NCBI GenBank assembly: GCA_019677205.1
Contig: JAAMXY010000993.1
Span: forward strand, 1 to 64,000
Direction: 5' to 3'
DNA from: Pinguiococcus pyrenoidosus
Lineage: Eukaryota > Sar > Pinguiophyceae > Pinguiochrysidales > Pinguiochrysidaceae
Length of the DNA stretch: 64,000 bases
Each line of letters opens with the position of its first letter. Within the stretch, counting starts at the first letter, position 1. A program made the translations under genes and the position numbers. The notes beneath the pieces are model-generated. The model was not told the origin of the DNA and searched no databases. It saw nothing but the letters and a program-made list of their open reading frames with translations. This document shows, piece after piece, positions 39,591 through 50,349 of the stretch.

Positions 39591-42320
39591 ATGGTTCGAG
39601 TGCTGTGCCTACTGGTGCTCGCGCTGTCTACGAACGCGTTCTACGTGCCAGTGAGCCTGAAGCCAGCATGGCCGCGCGTGGCGCCGCTGAGAATGTCCAT
39701 CGACGACGAGGCCGCGTCCAACTTCAATCTGCCGCCGGAATCGGACCGCAACGCCAAGGTGGAAGTGGGCAGAGGCTCCGCGGCGGCCCTGGAGCTGGAC
39801 TTGGACTTGGAAGAAGTGCGGAAGCTGCGCCAGCAGATTGCCAATGTGCACGCTCAGCTTCGCGGTGCCAACGCCAAGGTACGCGGTGCTGAAAGGGGCG
39901 CTTTTGCTGCGGTGCAAAGCGGAGCTCGGGAGGGAATTCGAGGGGACAGCGGATGTTGAAGACTTCGCTGCACCTTCTCCTCTTGCCTTGTTGGATGACG
40001 GTGGATGGATTTTGCCAGTTATGCTTTTGGCTCTCGATCAAAGCAAAGGCCGAGGGGCTGATCCTTCGCTGTACCTGAAAAATTATGCACAGGCGGAGTT
40101 CGGGAAAGCAGCGGAGTTGCAGCAGCAGCTTGACATCCTGCACGACAAGGAGCCCCTGGCCGTGCTGGATCGGGAGATCACCGCCGCCACCTTCAAGCAA
40201 AAGTTTGACGAGGCGGAGCGGCTCAAGGAGAAGAAGAATCTGCTGAATCGGCTCTGTCCCATTCCCGTGATGCGGAAGAATCGCTTGATACTTCTGAGCG
40301 AGAACGGCATGTGAGTTGCGCCCAGCTCCCGGATGCTGCCAAGTGTCGGCACGTAGCATCGCCTCACCCTTGGGCACCTTTGCTCCAGGTTCCTCACTAC
40401 GGTGGATCCGAATGGCAAGAAGATCCGCCGCTTCAACAAGAGGTTGGACAGCTTCGCGCCCACGGCGATCCCGCAGCAAGGCAAGGTGCGGCAGATCCAG
40501 CAACCCACGTGGAGTCGCAAGGGCGACCGCATCGCCTTCGTAAACATCATCGTGGGCGCGGGCGGCGTGGAGAAGTCGCAGCTTGTGGTCATGGAGGAGG
40601 AGACCCTCAAGCTGGTCCAGGTGCGCGAACGTGAATGCATGCTTGGGTTACTTGGGTGCCGCGGGGGGGGGACCCGCTTTGATGGTTTCCTTTGCTGCTC
40701 ATTCTCAGGCGGTGCCGGTCGACGCTCTGCCGATCTACATGCAGTGGGCGCCTGATGATTCCTACATCACGTACCTTAGCAATGGCAAGGAAGGCCGAGT
40801 CAGCCTGTACTACGTGGAGGTCCGCAGTGACACCGTCACAAAGGTGCGGCGTGGGGCTGTTCTCGGTCCCGGTCTCGGTTTCTGCGCGCTTTTCGACACT
40901 GAAGCACCACGTGTTGCATGCTTGCAGGTCCGCTCGAAAGTCTTGGACTCGGGCACGCCGCTGTTCTACTCGTTCACGGGACCCGACCCCAAGAAGGCCG
41001 ACCTGATCGTGCACAACGCGGAGCGGAAGACGATCTACAAGTACGACGGGCAACTAGGCCCAGATCCAAAGGAGCCCGAGGCGGTGGAGGCGGACCCGGA
41101 TCGAGCAGAGACGCTACCGATCAGCATGGGTCCGGGCAACTTCATGGCGCCGAGGGGCTGGACCTCCATCCCCGGGTCGACGGCAGAGACGCGCTGGGGA
41201 TCAATAGTGGTCGAGAATGGGTTCCTGGTGACCGTGGATGTCAGCGGACGTTTCCGCCGCCGCTTAGTGCCGGTTAGAGGTAGGCCGCCGTGTGCATTGG
41301 CGTGCACGTGTCATCCACAGCAGCGAGGACTCAGCCTGTGCGTGCAGGTGTTTCCAGCTTCGTGCTGAGCCCGGATCAGTCGCACATCGCGCTGATCCAG
41401 TCCGACGTGAAGACGGGCCACTACAGCCTGAGCCTCATCGACGTCGGGGAGTATGGGCTCGGGCTCGATCCTCGCGCGTCTCCGCTGCCGAAGATCAAGC
41501 AGAAGGAGCTGGAGGTGGACACGATCTGCAAGGCGGCCTTCTTCAGCCCGGACTCGTCCAAGCTGCTTCTCTTCAGCCTGCCGTACCAGCGCTCCGATGT
41601 CTCGATTGCGTCCAACGCCTTCAAGAGCAACCTTGCCGTCAACTGCCGCTGCTTGGTGTACGACGTGAAGCCGAAGAACCCGGAGGCGGAGAACCCCATC
41701 ATGTTCCAGAAGTTCACGCCAAGGCAATCCTTCACGCGGCTGTACATGCCGTTCTTCGATCAGTACGCGCAGAGCTTCACACCGTGGTGCGTCTGGCTAA
41801 CAAAGAGTTTCAAGCTCTTCCAATCCCTCCGAGGCCTCTTTGACACCACGCTAACTTCCCTTGCCCTTGGTTTGCCTTGGTTTGCCTTTGGTTTGCTTTG
41901 GTTTGCTTTGGCAGGTCCCCCGACTCGAAGAGTTTTGTTTTCGTGGCCGAGGAGGGCGTGTTTGTGCAGCCGCTTCCCGACCCGATGCCCACGTCGCTTC
42001 CATCGATACCACCCCTGCAGCCGCGCAGCGTGTCGTCCGAGCCCGAGCCGGAAGCGAACCATAGGGAAGCACAGTCGGCGCCGGGGGAAGGCGAAGACGC
42101 GAAGGCCGCGGCGGATGCATCAGCTCCAGAAAACTCCGCGAGCGGCGGCGGCGACACGGACTTCATGATGGTGCCGAGCATGGAGGCGCTGCAGGAGGCC
42201 TTGAACGCTGCTCGCGAGCGCGCGGAGAGTGGAATCGAGAGCGTGCCTGTGAACAATGGCATCCCGAAGCCCATCAAGCTCGGGAAGGGCGTCGAGTTGG
42301 CTGTCTGGAGTTGGAACTAG
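39591..42320 (+). CDS. Plastid-targeted UVR-motif plus beta-propeller protein
   Basis: Seven exons (39,591-39,878; 40,093-40,310; 40,389-40,620; 40,709-40,843; 40,928-41,279; 41,348-41,786; 41,915-42,320) join in phase to 689 residues. The leader MVRVLCLLVLALSTNAFYVP is a signal peptide ending in a Phe-containing plastid junction. Exons 1-2 carry two UVR-like helical hairpins (AEFGKAAELQQQLDILHD and FKQKFDEAERLKEKKNLLNR). From residue about 165 the protein has WD40/TolB-like blades: GDRIAFVNIIVG, WAPDDSYITYLS, VSSFVLSPDQSHIALIQSD, FFSPDSSKLLLFSLP and WSPDSKSFVFVAEEG, the last crossing a splice site. The C-terminus is acidic and ends AVWSWN. Such propellers are usually protein-binding scaffolds; role in the plastid is unknown. 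Confidence 0.8.
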
Positions 42321-42674
42321 GCGACCGTCGTTTCTGGACGAGTGATGCGCTTTAGACCTTGTGGCCTGCTGGGACGTTTTGCAGTGGCTTGCGTCTCCCG
42401 AAGAGTCTCAGAAGTGTGCTCTGCGTGGCAGAGCTCTGAGCGTGTGACATAGGACGCTGTTTTTTGTGTGTAAACAGATGAGCTCGGCTTGGCGAGAGCC
42501 GAAGGCCACAGGCGAAGGCCAGACAGTGAAGAAGCAAGAGGCTTCCAGCGTATTTCGACTCGAACTCGACATGGCGGGCACACGCGGCAGGACTAAAGGT
42601 TGACGTTCGACAGGACACTCTCCTCTCTAATGGCTCTCTCTTGCACCTCGGGAAGTGTTTCGCGAGGAGATGTT
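42321..42674. other. Spacer between convergent genes
   Basis: About 350 bases containing the 3' ends of the propeller gene and of the Ala/Ser-repeat gene; nothing else seen. Confidence 0.5.
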
Positions 42675-43613
42675 CTACACTTGCTTGGACCGCGCAGGCT
42701 TCGCGGAGCTACGGTCGGCAGCACTGGCGCTGGCGCTGGCGCTGGCGCTGGCGCTGGCGGCACTGGCTTCTGCTTCGGCACCGCCTTCCGGCGACGACAG
42801 TCCGCGATCTTCGCCGCTTTCCAGGTCGAGTTGCAAGGCGGACATGGGTGGCTTGGCGTCTCCAGGTCGAGGCTGGCGAAGCCGTGCGCAGATGAGAGCT
42901 CCGGTCCCGCGCTTGACCTCGAGGCTCACGCGCTCTCCGCAGACGAGGAGAGAGCCCAGGTGGCACTCGACGGGCTCGCCGTCCACCTTGACCAGCGCGG
43001 GTGCCTGGCGGTCCACGGGCATGACGACGAAGGGACAGCCGTCCTCGTTGTCGACGGCTTCGGTCTCGTCGGCGTCGTGCTGCGAGGGGTCCTGGAACGG
43101 CAGTCTCCGGAAGAACGTGCAGCTCACACTGCCCATGAAGCCGATCTTGGACAGCGGGCGTTGCATGATGGTCTGCAAGATGGGCTCGATGTCCAGCACA
43201 CGAGAGAAGCGCTGGCCCAACCCGGGCTGACCCGGGAGGCCTTGCGAGACCAGGACGCGCAGCTGGTCGATGGCGCCGACTAGCATCTGGAAGTAGATGA
43301 GCACCTCGTCCGGGTGGACTGCGACGCCGGGACACTTGAGCCAGCGATGTGGTACGTTGGACACCGCCTGTAGCGGAGACAGCTTGTGCGCCCTAAACGC
43401 ACCAGTGGTGTTCCGCCCGCCGCGTCCGAACTCGTCAATTTTTTTTTTTTTTGCGATTTTTTTCCTTGATCCTTTTGCTTCCTAGACGCACCTGTCCTCC
43501 GAGGACCAGCGCTTGAGGCGCTTGCGGAACACCTCTCTCTCTTGCATGAGCTTCCGCTTGGCGGGATCGCTGCGCTGCTTCCGCTTTCGTTCGGCGTCGC
43601 TAAGACGGCCCAT
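42675..43613 (-). CDS. Hypothetical protein with Ala/Ser repeat tail
   Basis: Exons 43,613-43,492 and 43,392-42,675 join in phase 2 (99-nt intron containing a T12 run on the plus strand) to 279 residues. The N-terminus MGRLSDAERKRKQRSDPAKR is highly basic and helical; a central folded-looking domain follows (VHPDEVLIYFQMLVGAIDQL, KIGFMGSVSCTFFRRLPF, GCPFVVMPVDRQAPALVKVD). The tail is a run of alternating Ala and Ser from a GCTGGC-type hexanucleotide repeat. No signal peptide. The basic head suggests nucleic-acid or ribosome association, which is inference; no family recognised. Confidence 0.65.
42716..42766. repeat. GGCGCT hexanucleotide repeat
   Basis: About seven near-perfect units of GGCGCT encode the (Ala-Ser)n tail of the gene on the minus strand, so the repeat is coding and frame-preserving. 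Confidence 0.85.
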
Positions 43614-44837
43614 GCTGCGGTCCGGAGACTCTGCAGGCGCTATAGTCGGCGGGAATTAGGGAGATCCCGAGAGCGCCAGCAGCGCAGTGCAATTGCAGAC
43701 GGACGGTGCAGGAGCTGAAGACAGCGGTCACTTGGGCGGACGGCGAGCCGGGGCGTGACTGCGTCTGCGGCTCTCATGCATCTGGCCTGTGACCTGCCCT
43801 TGGCGTTCCCGGCATCATATCATACGCCAGGTCCGGCTCGCCTTGTAGTCAGCCGAGTCCGCGTAGCTTCTACCCGCCTTCTTTTGCTGCTGCACCAGGC
43901 CCGGCGGCTTGGCGGCCAATGGCACGCCGTGAGCCTTCCCTCCGGTGATAGGTTGAAGGGGTGATTGGCGAAGCCGCGAAAGGTTGTCATATCTACTTGA
44001 GCGCGACGAAGGATAGCGCCAGCGAGCACCACTCCGCCAGGAAAGTTGCCAGGAGTGACTTGAAGTGCGCTGGATCAGCGCGTTCTACACCACGACGCCG
44101 CACGTGTCACTATCCCCCACGGCTGCGGATTGGCCAGTCACAGGCCCGTTCCTAGTCGCCGACGAAACCTTCGCTTGTGATTGGCTGCGGCGCTGTGACA
44201 GTCCACCTCAGGACTTGAACTGCCCTTGGGCAGTTGGCTGCTGGGCAGGTGGCCTTCTTGCCCACGACATCATCCTCTCCGGCCGAACTTGTTGCGCTTG
44301 GGGGAAATCCGGAAATTGCGCCGCGAATTCCATTCTCCTCCAAATTCCGATTCCGACTCCGAACTCCGAAAGCATTCGGCGAACACTATCGAACCAGAGG
44401 CCGCCGATCTTGGAAGGCCAAGTAGAAAGGTTGAAGTCCGCGGCGCTTCGACTTCGACTCGGACGGGAAGTGGCACCAAGCGGATAAAGCTGTGGCACTT
44501 CGAAGTCGTCTGCAGCGCCGGATCCTATCACCGGTTCCAACGAACCCGCCCAATGTATATGGACGTCAACGCCGGAATGTCACTCCCGTGATCGATGTCA
44601 CTGGCTCCACGGATCAGTCCCGCTCCTTTCGTAGCTTTCATTGGTGCAATACCTAGAAGTATGACTAGGACATCGGAACTAGTTCTGAAAAATTTAGAAT
44701 TACAAAATATTATATTATACTAATAATGTATGATATGTCATAAGATCATCATGTGAAGAAAATTGAGAAAAGCATACATTCGCCCCAACTCAAACACCAA
44801 CGTAAGCTCGACCTCTTACCACGCGAAACGCCACCAA
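43614..44837. promoter_or_regulatory. Divergent promoter region with several CCAAT boxes
   Basis: No supported gene. CCAAT occurs at 43,916-43,920 (plus) and as ATTGG at 43,964-43,968, 44,129-44,133 and 44,180-44,184. Several have good flanks (GATTGGC, GGCCAAT), and two pairs are about 50 bases apart. The right end (44,690-44,765) is AT-rich. Confidence 0.45.
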
Positions 44838-45346
44838 ATGCGCCACTTGTGGCTCTTCGCCCTTCTCTATGGTGCAGCAGCGTCCAGCAGACCTGTCTAT
44901 GTGGGCATGCAAGGTCTGGTGGGCGCGTCGTGGTTAAAAGCGCATCGTGTGGTGGTGGTCCCTTCCACAGACGCCGACGACAACGCGAAGATCTTGGATT
45001 TTCTGCCGCAAAACCCTCTGGATTTGTCCGTTGTGGCGCGTTGCGCGCTCTTTCAAGAGGTGGACGCGGAAGTGCGTGCTCGCGAGGTATCCATAAGGTG
45101 AAGAAGCCCTTGCGCGGAAGTGCAGAGATGGACGCGCTAACTTCACGCGGTGTGTACCGAAGCAGAGAAGTGCGCAAAGGGCGCTTTGAGGCCTCCGGAG
45201 GCCTTCCACTCACTTCAGTTGGAGACACTTCGAGGACGGACGACGAGATCGAGGCGTTTATGGAGCAGTGGCCGCTGAAACTGCGTCTTCTAGAGCGCGA
45301 TTGCTGGACGTTCACCCGAGATCTCTCGGACTTTCTGCTGGACTAA
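44838..45346 (+). CDS. Small secreted or organellar protein, 146 residues
   Basis: Exons 44,838-45,097 and 45,166-45,346 (intron 68 nt, AAG|GTGAAG donor, GAAGCAG acceptor, phase 2). The start at 44,838 gives MRHLWLFALLYGAAASSRPV, a signal peptide; an in-frame Met at 44,763 would bury it 25 residues in. The mature part reads YVGMQGLVGASWLKAHRVVV, KILDFLPQNPLDLSVVARCA, and the second exon has an acidic helical C-terminus (TDDEIEAFMEQWPLKLRLLE ... FLLD). No family recognised. If the leader is only a signal peptide, the protein is exported; a short transit extension cannot be excluded. Confidence 0.55.
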
Positions 45347-46479
45347 GCGCGTCTGTCGGAAACTCGCGCCCGGGTGCTCTGCTCGGACGGCACGTAGCTC
45401 ATCAGGACGCATTGCCTGCATGAGAGCTCCGATGGACGGACCAAAAGCTGCGACTGCGCTGCTGGAGCGAGAGCAGCTGCTGGACGTATCGGAGCTGATG
45501 GAGCTTTGACTCGGAAGCGGCTACGTAGGCAGGCTAGCGGTGGCGGAGCGCGTCATGGCGAGAGCGAGTATGCTGCAACGTGCTCAGCTGGAGCCAGAGC
45601 AGCTGCTGGACGTGTCGGAGCTGATGGAGCTTTGACTCGGAAGCGGCTACGTAGACAGGCTAGCGGTGGCGGAGCGTGTCATGGCGAGAGCGAGTATGCT
45701 GCAGCGTGCTCAGCTCGACCACTCCGACAATGGAGGTTGCCCAGAAGGCGCAACATCCCTTCAGCCTCATGCGTGCAGAGCGGAAGAAGGAGCCGAGTTC
45801 GCATGAAGGCAGCCCGCCCTGAGGGTGGTCCGGTGGAGTCGTTCTGCCCTCTGTGAGCAAAAGGCAGTTCTGCTAAACGATGGTGCAAACCGCTTCTTGA
45901 AGCCGCAGGAGGAGTTGGAAGTCCTGTTCGACTCTCAGGAACAAGAGGAACAGCAGGAATCACAGAAACGGCCTGGCTGAGCGTCCGCAGCGTGGTAGAA
46001 ACCGCAACGAGGAGCTGGAGCTGGAGGGACAGAGGGGAGAAAACATGAAAGCGAGTAAGCAAGAATCAGCTCGAGACTGTGATGTCCCGTGCCAGCATCT
46101 TCGACAGCTCTGGAGAGTATTTCAGTTGGCTGAGAAGTGCTGGTATCCCACCGCCCTTGCTCGTCGAAAGACAGCAAATTTGCTGTCCGGAACGGCGCCG
46201 AGTTTTGGCGAACCTCAGGCTCTCGCCGTTGGCCTTCGCCGTCGGAAGCGCGTAATCCGATTGGTTCAACGGTCTCCTTCCGTGCTTTGTACCGAAAGCG
46301 CGCAATCTCGATCATTCCAACTGAGAAGTCGGACGCTGCGACGGAGATAGTATTGCTGCACGAAAAGACGAGAAGCCAAGAAGACGAGAAGCCAAGAAGC
46401 CGAGAAACCGAGAAGCTCTGAACAATCAAAATAAGAATCATTTTGCTGGAGACAGGAAAAAAAGACCATCCAAAAGATG
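45347..46479. pseudogene. Region with a 126-base tandem duplication and coding remnants
   Basis: The tandem repeat (45,464-45,715) encodes AVAERVMARASMLQRAQLEP plus EQLLDVSELMEL in the best frame but each copy is closed by TGA. A further protein-like stretch, 45,805-45,981, reads LNDGANRFLKPQEELEVLFD and ends in a Gln/Glu-rich tail. No intact gene could be assembled, so this looks like a decayed gene. Bases 46,360-46,420 are GAAGCCAAGAAGACGAGAAG-type low complexity. Confidence 0.4.
45464..45715. repeat. 126-base direct tandem repeat, two copies
   Basis: GAGCAGCTGCTGGACGT recurs at 45,471 and 45,597; the copies differ at only a few positions. The period of 126 equals 42 codons. Confidence 0.85.
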
Positions 46480-46552
46480 AATCCCGCCCGGGACTTGAAC
46501 CCGGAATCTCCTCCTCCGGAGGGAGGCGCCTTATCCATTGGGCCAACGGAAC
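46480..46552 (-). tRNA. tRNA-Arg, anticodon CCG
   Basis: A complete 73-base cloverleaf reads on the minus strand. Acceptor stem GTTCCGT pairs with GCGGGAT (with G-U pairs), D arm GCC-loop-GGC contains AATGGATAA, anticodon stem CCTCC/GGAGG surrounds loop CTCCGGA (anticodon CCG, reading CGG), and the T arm is CCGGG-TTCAAGT-CCCGG. No intron. A TTTT tract follows within a few bases, as for RNA polymerase III termination. CCA is not encoded, as usual for eukaryotic nuclear tRNAs. Confidence 0.93.
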
Positions 46553-46730
46553 ACCGTGTGGAAAGGGACGGAGCGAGGGTATATGAAACAAATTTGGCGA
46601 AGCGCTCGATCTGGCGCGAAAACTCCTTTCTGGACTTATTATCCTCTTCTATATTCAAATAAGAGAAGATCGGCGCCAGTCTCAAAAGGCCGTTGGAATC
46701 CGCCGCAAGCCCGCGCTTTTTACTTCAAAC

Positions 46731-48893
46731 ATGCTCAGGATATGGAATAGCTTGCGTGGCGCTTTGGAGGCCGCGCCAGTGGGTGCAGAACTCAGCTGGT
46801 ATTCCTGCGGCCCCACCGTGTACGACGCGACGCATTTGGGCCACGCGCGCACTTATGTCACCTTCGACATTTTGAGACGCATTCTAAAGCGGCAGTTCGG
46901 CGTCGACACGTTCTATGTCATGGGCGTCACTGACGTGGACGATAAAATCATGCAGAAGGTGCGGAGATGACACGAAAGCTTTAGTGTGTTTAGCGGCAAA
47001 ACGCCAATTTCCGCGCAGAATCCTGCGAATTTCCAAGATATTACGGCGTTTTTCACGCGAAAAACGCCGCAGAACTTCTTCGGTACCCTAAGTACACAAC
47101 GCGGTAGGCAAACGACGTCGGGCAACACCCAACCGAGCTGGCCAGACACTTCGAAGCGGCGTTTTTCGCGGATTTACGGCGTTTGAACGTTCAGCCGCCG
47201 AGTGCAGTGACTCGAGTGACCGAGCACATGGACGAGATCCGTGCGTTTGTGGAGAAGATCGAGGAGAACGGCTTGGCGTACGCGGTGGCGTCCGGAGTGT
47301 ACTTCGATGTGGCCAAATTCTCCCAAATGGACGGCATGAAGTACCCAAAGCTGCGCGAAGCGGTACTTTCGGACGACGGAGAGAGTCCAAAAGCAGGTAT
47401 TTAGCAAGTCGCTCTATCCGTTTTTTTGGCGGTTATGGGGCCAACTTAAAACGTACTTTCTCTCGTTCTTTGTCTCTCTCTCTAACTCTCTCTCTCTCCC
47501 AAGACGGCGAGAAAAAAAGCCCTCGAGACTTCGCGCTGTGGAAAACGTCGAAACCTGGAGAGATCAGCTGGGAGTCCAAGTGGGGACCTGGCCGACCTGG
47601 CTGGTGCGTCTTGATTCCTGGATAAGCAAGGCGGGGTCGTAGCGCCTAAGGCTGTTGCGTTGATGCGTAGGCACATTGAGTGCAGCGCGATGACGTACTC
47701 TCTCTTTGGAGAGCAGCTGGATATCCACAGCGGCGGCGTTGACTTATGCTTCCCGCACCACTGCAACGAGATCGCGCAGTGCGAGGCGCACTTCCTCAAC
47801 GGCAAAGAATGGGTCAAGCTGTGGCTGCATGCGGGACATCTGCACATCGACGGCCGCAAAATGAGCAAGAGCCTGAAGAACTTCATCACCGTACGGGAGC
47901 TGTTTGACGAGATGTACACTGGCCAGCCAACGGCGGCTGCCGCCGACGACTTCCGCTTCTTCTGCCTTGGACAGCGGTATCGAAGCTCGTGCACTTTCTC
48001 GTCACAGCGTCTGGAGGTGACTTTTTGTTTCTGGTTTTTTGTGCGGCTCTCATCGAGGGATCATGGCGGAAGGGTCACCGACAGCCTTTTCTTGCTTGTC
48101 TAGGATGCTGCGAGTCTCCGCCATCGCTTCCAGCGATTTTTCTCGCTCTGCAGGTAAGAACAACTTGATGATTGGCGCGCTCCACTTCGCTCGTAATATG
48201 AGACTCGGTCATACGTTCTAGCTCCCATGTGGAGGCAGCTGACCAAATAAAATGGACCCGAGGGTCTGCGGAGTTGAGAGAAATGAGTGACAGGTGTAGA
48301 GACAAGGTGCGCAGGCATCTGGCCAACGATTTTGATACGGTGGAAGCGATGAAAGAGGTAAGGTACCTGTGCGCTAAGCGTACCACGTACGCAACTGCTG
48401 CTGACCCGTTTCGCAGCTTTCTGCTCTTGCTTCAGATACGCAGAAGCTTCTAGATGCTCGCGATGGGCGGCGACCTTGCACGAGTAGCGTGCAGGCAGCC
48501 GCGGACGTGGTGGCCGAGACGTTGGTGCACTCCTTTGGGCTGCATACGGGGCAGGACTGGCTCGGGCAGAGCGAGAGCAGCGCGACCATGTCCAACGCGT
48601 TGGACGCGGAAGAAGTCTTGGAGACTCTTCTCAAGTTCCGCAACGACATTCGCTCGAAGGCTCTCGAGAGCTTAAAGGCCGCGAAGAAGCAGGCCAAGAA
48701 GTCGGATGCTGGAGTGAAAGAAGCGCACGAGCACACGATGAGCCTGGCGCAGCAGCTGCTCGCTCTGTGCGACGACGCACGAGACGCGAAGCTTCCCGAG
48801 CTTGGGGTGCGCTTAGAGGACACCGCCGACGGCCGATACAGACACATCGTGGAAGGCAAAGCTCCGGCAAGGCTAGAAGAGCAGGAGGCATGA
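46731..48893 (+). CDS. Cysteinyl-tRNA synthetase
   Basis: Seven exons (46,731-46,958; 47,108-47,396; 47,504-47,603; 47,671-48,016; 48,104-48,153; 48,222-48,357; 48,417-48,893) join in phase to 541 residues. This class I enzyme attaches cysteine to tRNA-Cys. The catalytic domain opens with [20 protein letters not shown], containing the zinc-ligand Cys and the HIGH-type motif HLGHA; further zinc-site features are in WHIECSAM and [10 protein letters not shown], and the KMSKS loop is intact ([11 protein letters not shown]). After it come the helical anticodon-binding region and an Ala/Glu/Lys-rich C-terminus ending [10 protein letters not shown]. There is no obvious leader before the catalytic fold, so the cytosolic form is most likely. 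Its stop is only 41 bases from the stop of the convergent coiled-coil gene. Confidence 0.93.
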
Positions 48894-48934
48894 CGATTCA
48901 CCGACCGAGAGAGACACTCGACCCCACACAGAAA

Positions 48935-50349
48935 CTACGAGATCTTCCGATTCTTCGCCTTCTGGCTGCCTTGAAGGCTGCTCTTCGAAAGCCCTTTCCG
49001 TGCTTTGCCTAGTTGCAACGCTCGCGGCGGCTCGACGTGGACGAGGATGGACGGTTTGCCCTGCCCAGCTTTGGCAGAGGTCTCATCTTGGGCCGCATCG
49101 TCGACCTTGATGGCGGGCGGCTTCGATTTCTTGAAAGCTCGGGCGGCAGCTCTGGTCTGCGGCAGATTAAGCTCGTCTCCAGGTCCGCCGCAGATCCACT
49201 CTTCAATCAGCGCCTTCTCAGCCTCGGTCAGCGTTGCTCGTGCCGAGAACGGCGCAGAGAGGCCTTGGTGTTCATCGGCTTCGGCTGCTTCGTCTTCATC
49301 GCCAAACAACGCCGGCTTCAAGGACAGACCAGGTTTGCGCCGTCGCAGTCTTCTTGGGCGTCGACTCGATGACCTTTTCTGGCTACCTGGCGTCGCCGCA
49401 TCCTCTTCCGGCGGAGCTGCGCCCACGATATCTATACCCCTCTGACGTTCCGCCATTTGCGAAGATCCGATCCCATCTTCAGAGGCCGAGTGCGCTTCTG
49501 TCTCCGGCGTCGGAGGCTTTGGCAGCGTAGCATTAGCTGCGGATGGCGGCAGCGGCGGCGCCGCGAAGCCTTTCTTCCGCACTCTGAGAATCGGGTGATG
49601 GATGGCGTTTCGAGCCTGGGCTCGCAGCGACAAGTTGCGCTCGTGAGCAGTGCTCAAGTCCGCCTCCAGCTGCTGGATGAGAAGCCGGTCGGACTGCCGC
49701 AGGGCTTCTAGCCTGTGGAGCTCTTCCCTCGAAGCGTCCAACGCCGCCTGCAAGGCGTCTTGCTGGGTAGCTCCTCGACGCTCTGCTGTCGTCAGGGACG
49801 CCACAGCTCTCGTTGCGGCTGCGAGAGACTTTTCCGCGGCGATTCTTCCCTCCTATGGGAGCCAAAGGTCACCGTCTTGGTCTTGAAGACGGGGCAGTTC
49901 TGGGGGTAGAATGCACCTTTTCTCGGTCCAGCGCGGCTTCCAGACGATCATACTCGGCGTCCAGCACCACGTGCAGCTCCTCCAACTCTTCAGCATAGCT
50001 GCGCATCTCCTCGAAGCGTTCCTCCCACGGCGGCTCCACTGCGGACTCTGCAGAGGGCTCTGGAATCTGAGGGGTATTTTGCAGTTCCAGCCGCTCTTCC
50101 AAGGCGTCGATGAGGCTGTGCGCTGCTTCGACCTGTCCAAGCCATCGCAAGTCGGAAACATCGAGTTGAGAATGGTTCGATTGGGGGATTTGCGGCGTAA
50201 AAAGAGGTAATTTTGCGAGGAAAATGAGGTGTTTTCGACGGAAAGCATGAATTTGCACCGGGATTTTTGGTGATTTTAGCGAGACATCGTACCTCCCTCT
50301 CCTTTTCATGCAGCATTTCAAGCAGATTCTCAAATGTATCTGCATCCAT
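48935..50349 (-). CDS. Coiled-coil protein of unknown function
   Basis: Exons 50,349-50,293, 50,132-49,917 and 49,852-48,935 join in phase 0 to 396 residues. The N-terminus MDADTFENLLEMLHEKERE and exon 2 (VEAAHSLIDALEERLELQN ... EELEELHVVLDAEYDRLEAA) plus the start of exon 3 (LEALRQSDRLLIQQLEADL) form about 170 residues of heptad-rich coiled coil. The remainder is polar, with Arg/Lys-rich and acidic patches (SSRRPRRLRRRKPGLS, DEDEAAEADE) and is probably disordered. No signal peptide or catalytic motif. A structural or cytoskeletal role is plausible but not shown. Confidence 0.7.

Noticed and set aside
46266-46685. Minus-strand frame covering the tRNA
   Set aside because: The protein-like stretch is a translation of the tRNA-Arg sequence.
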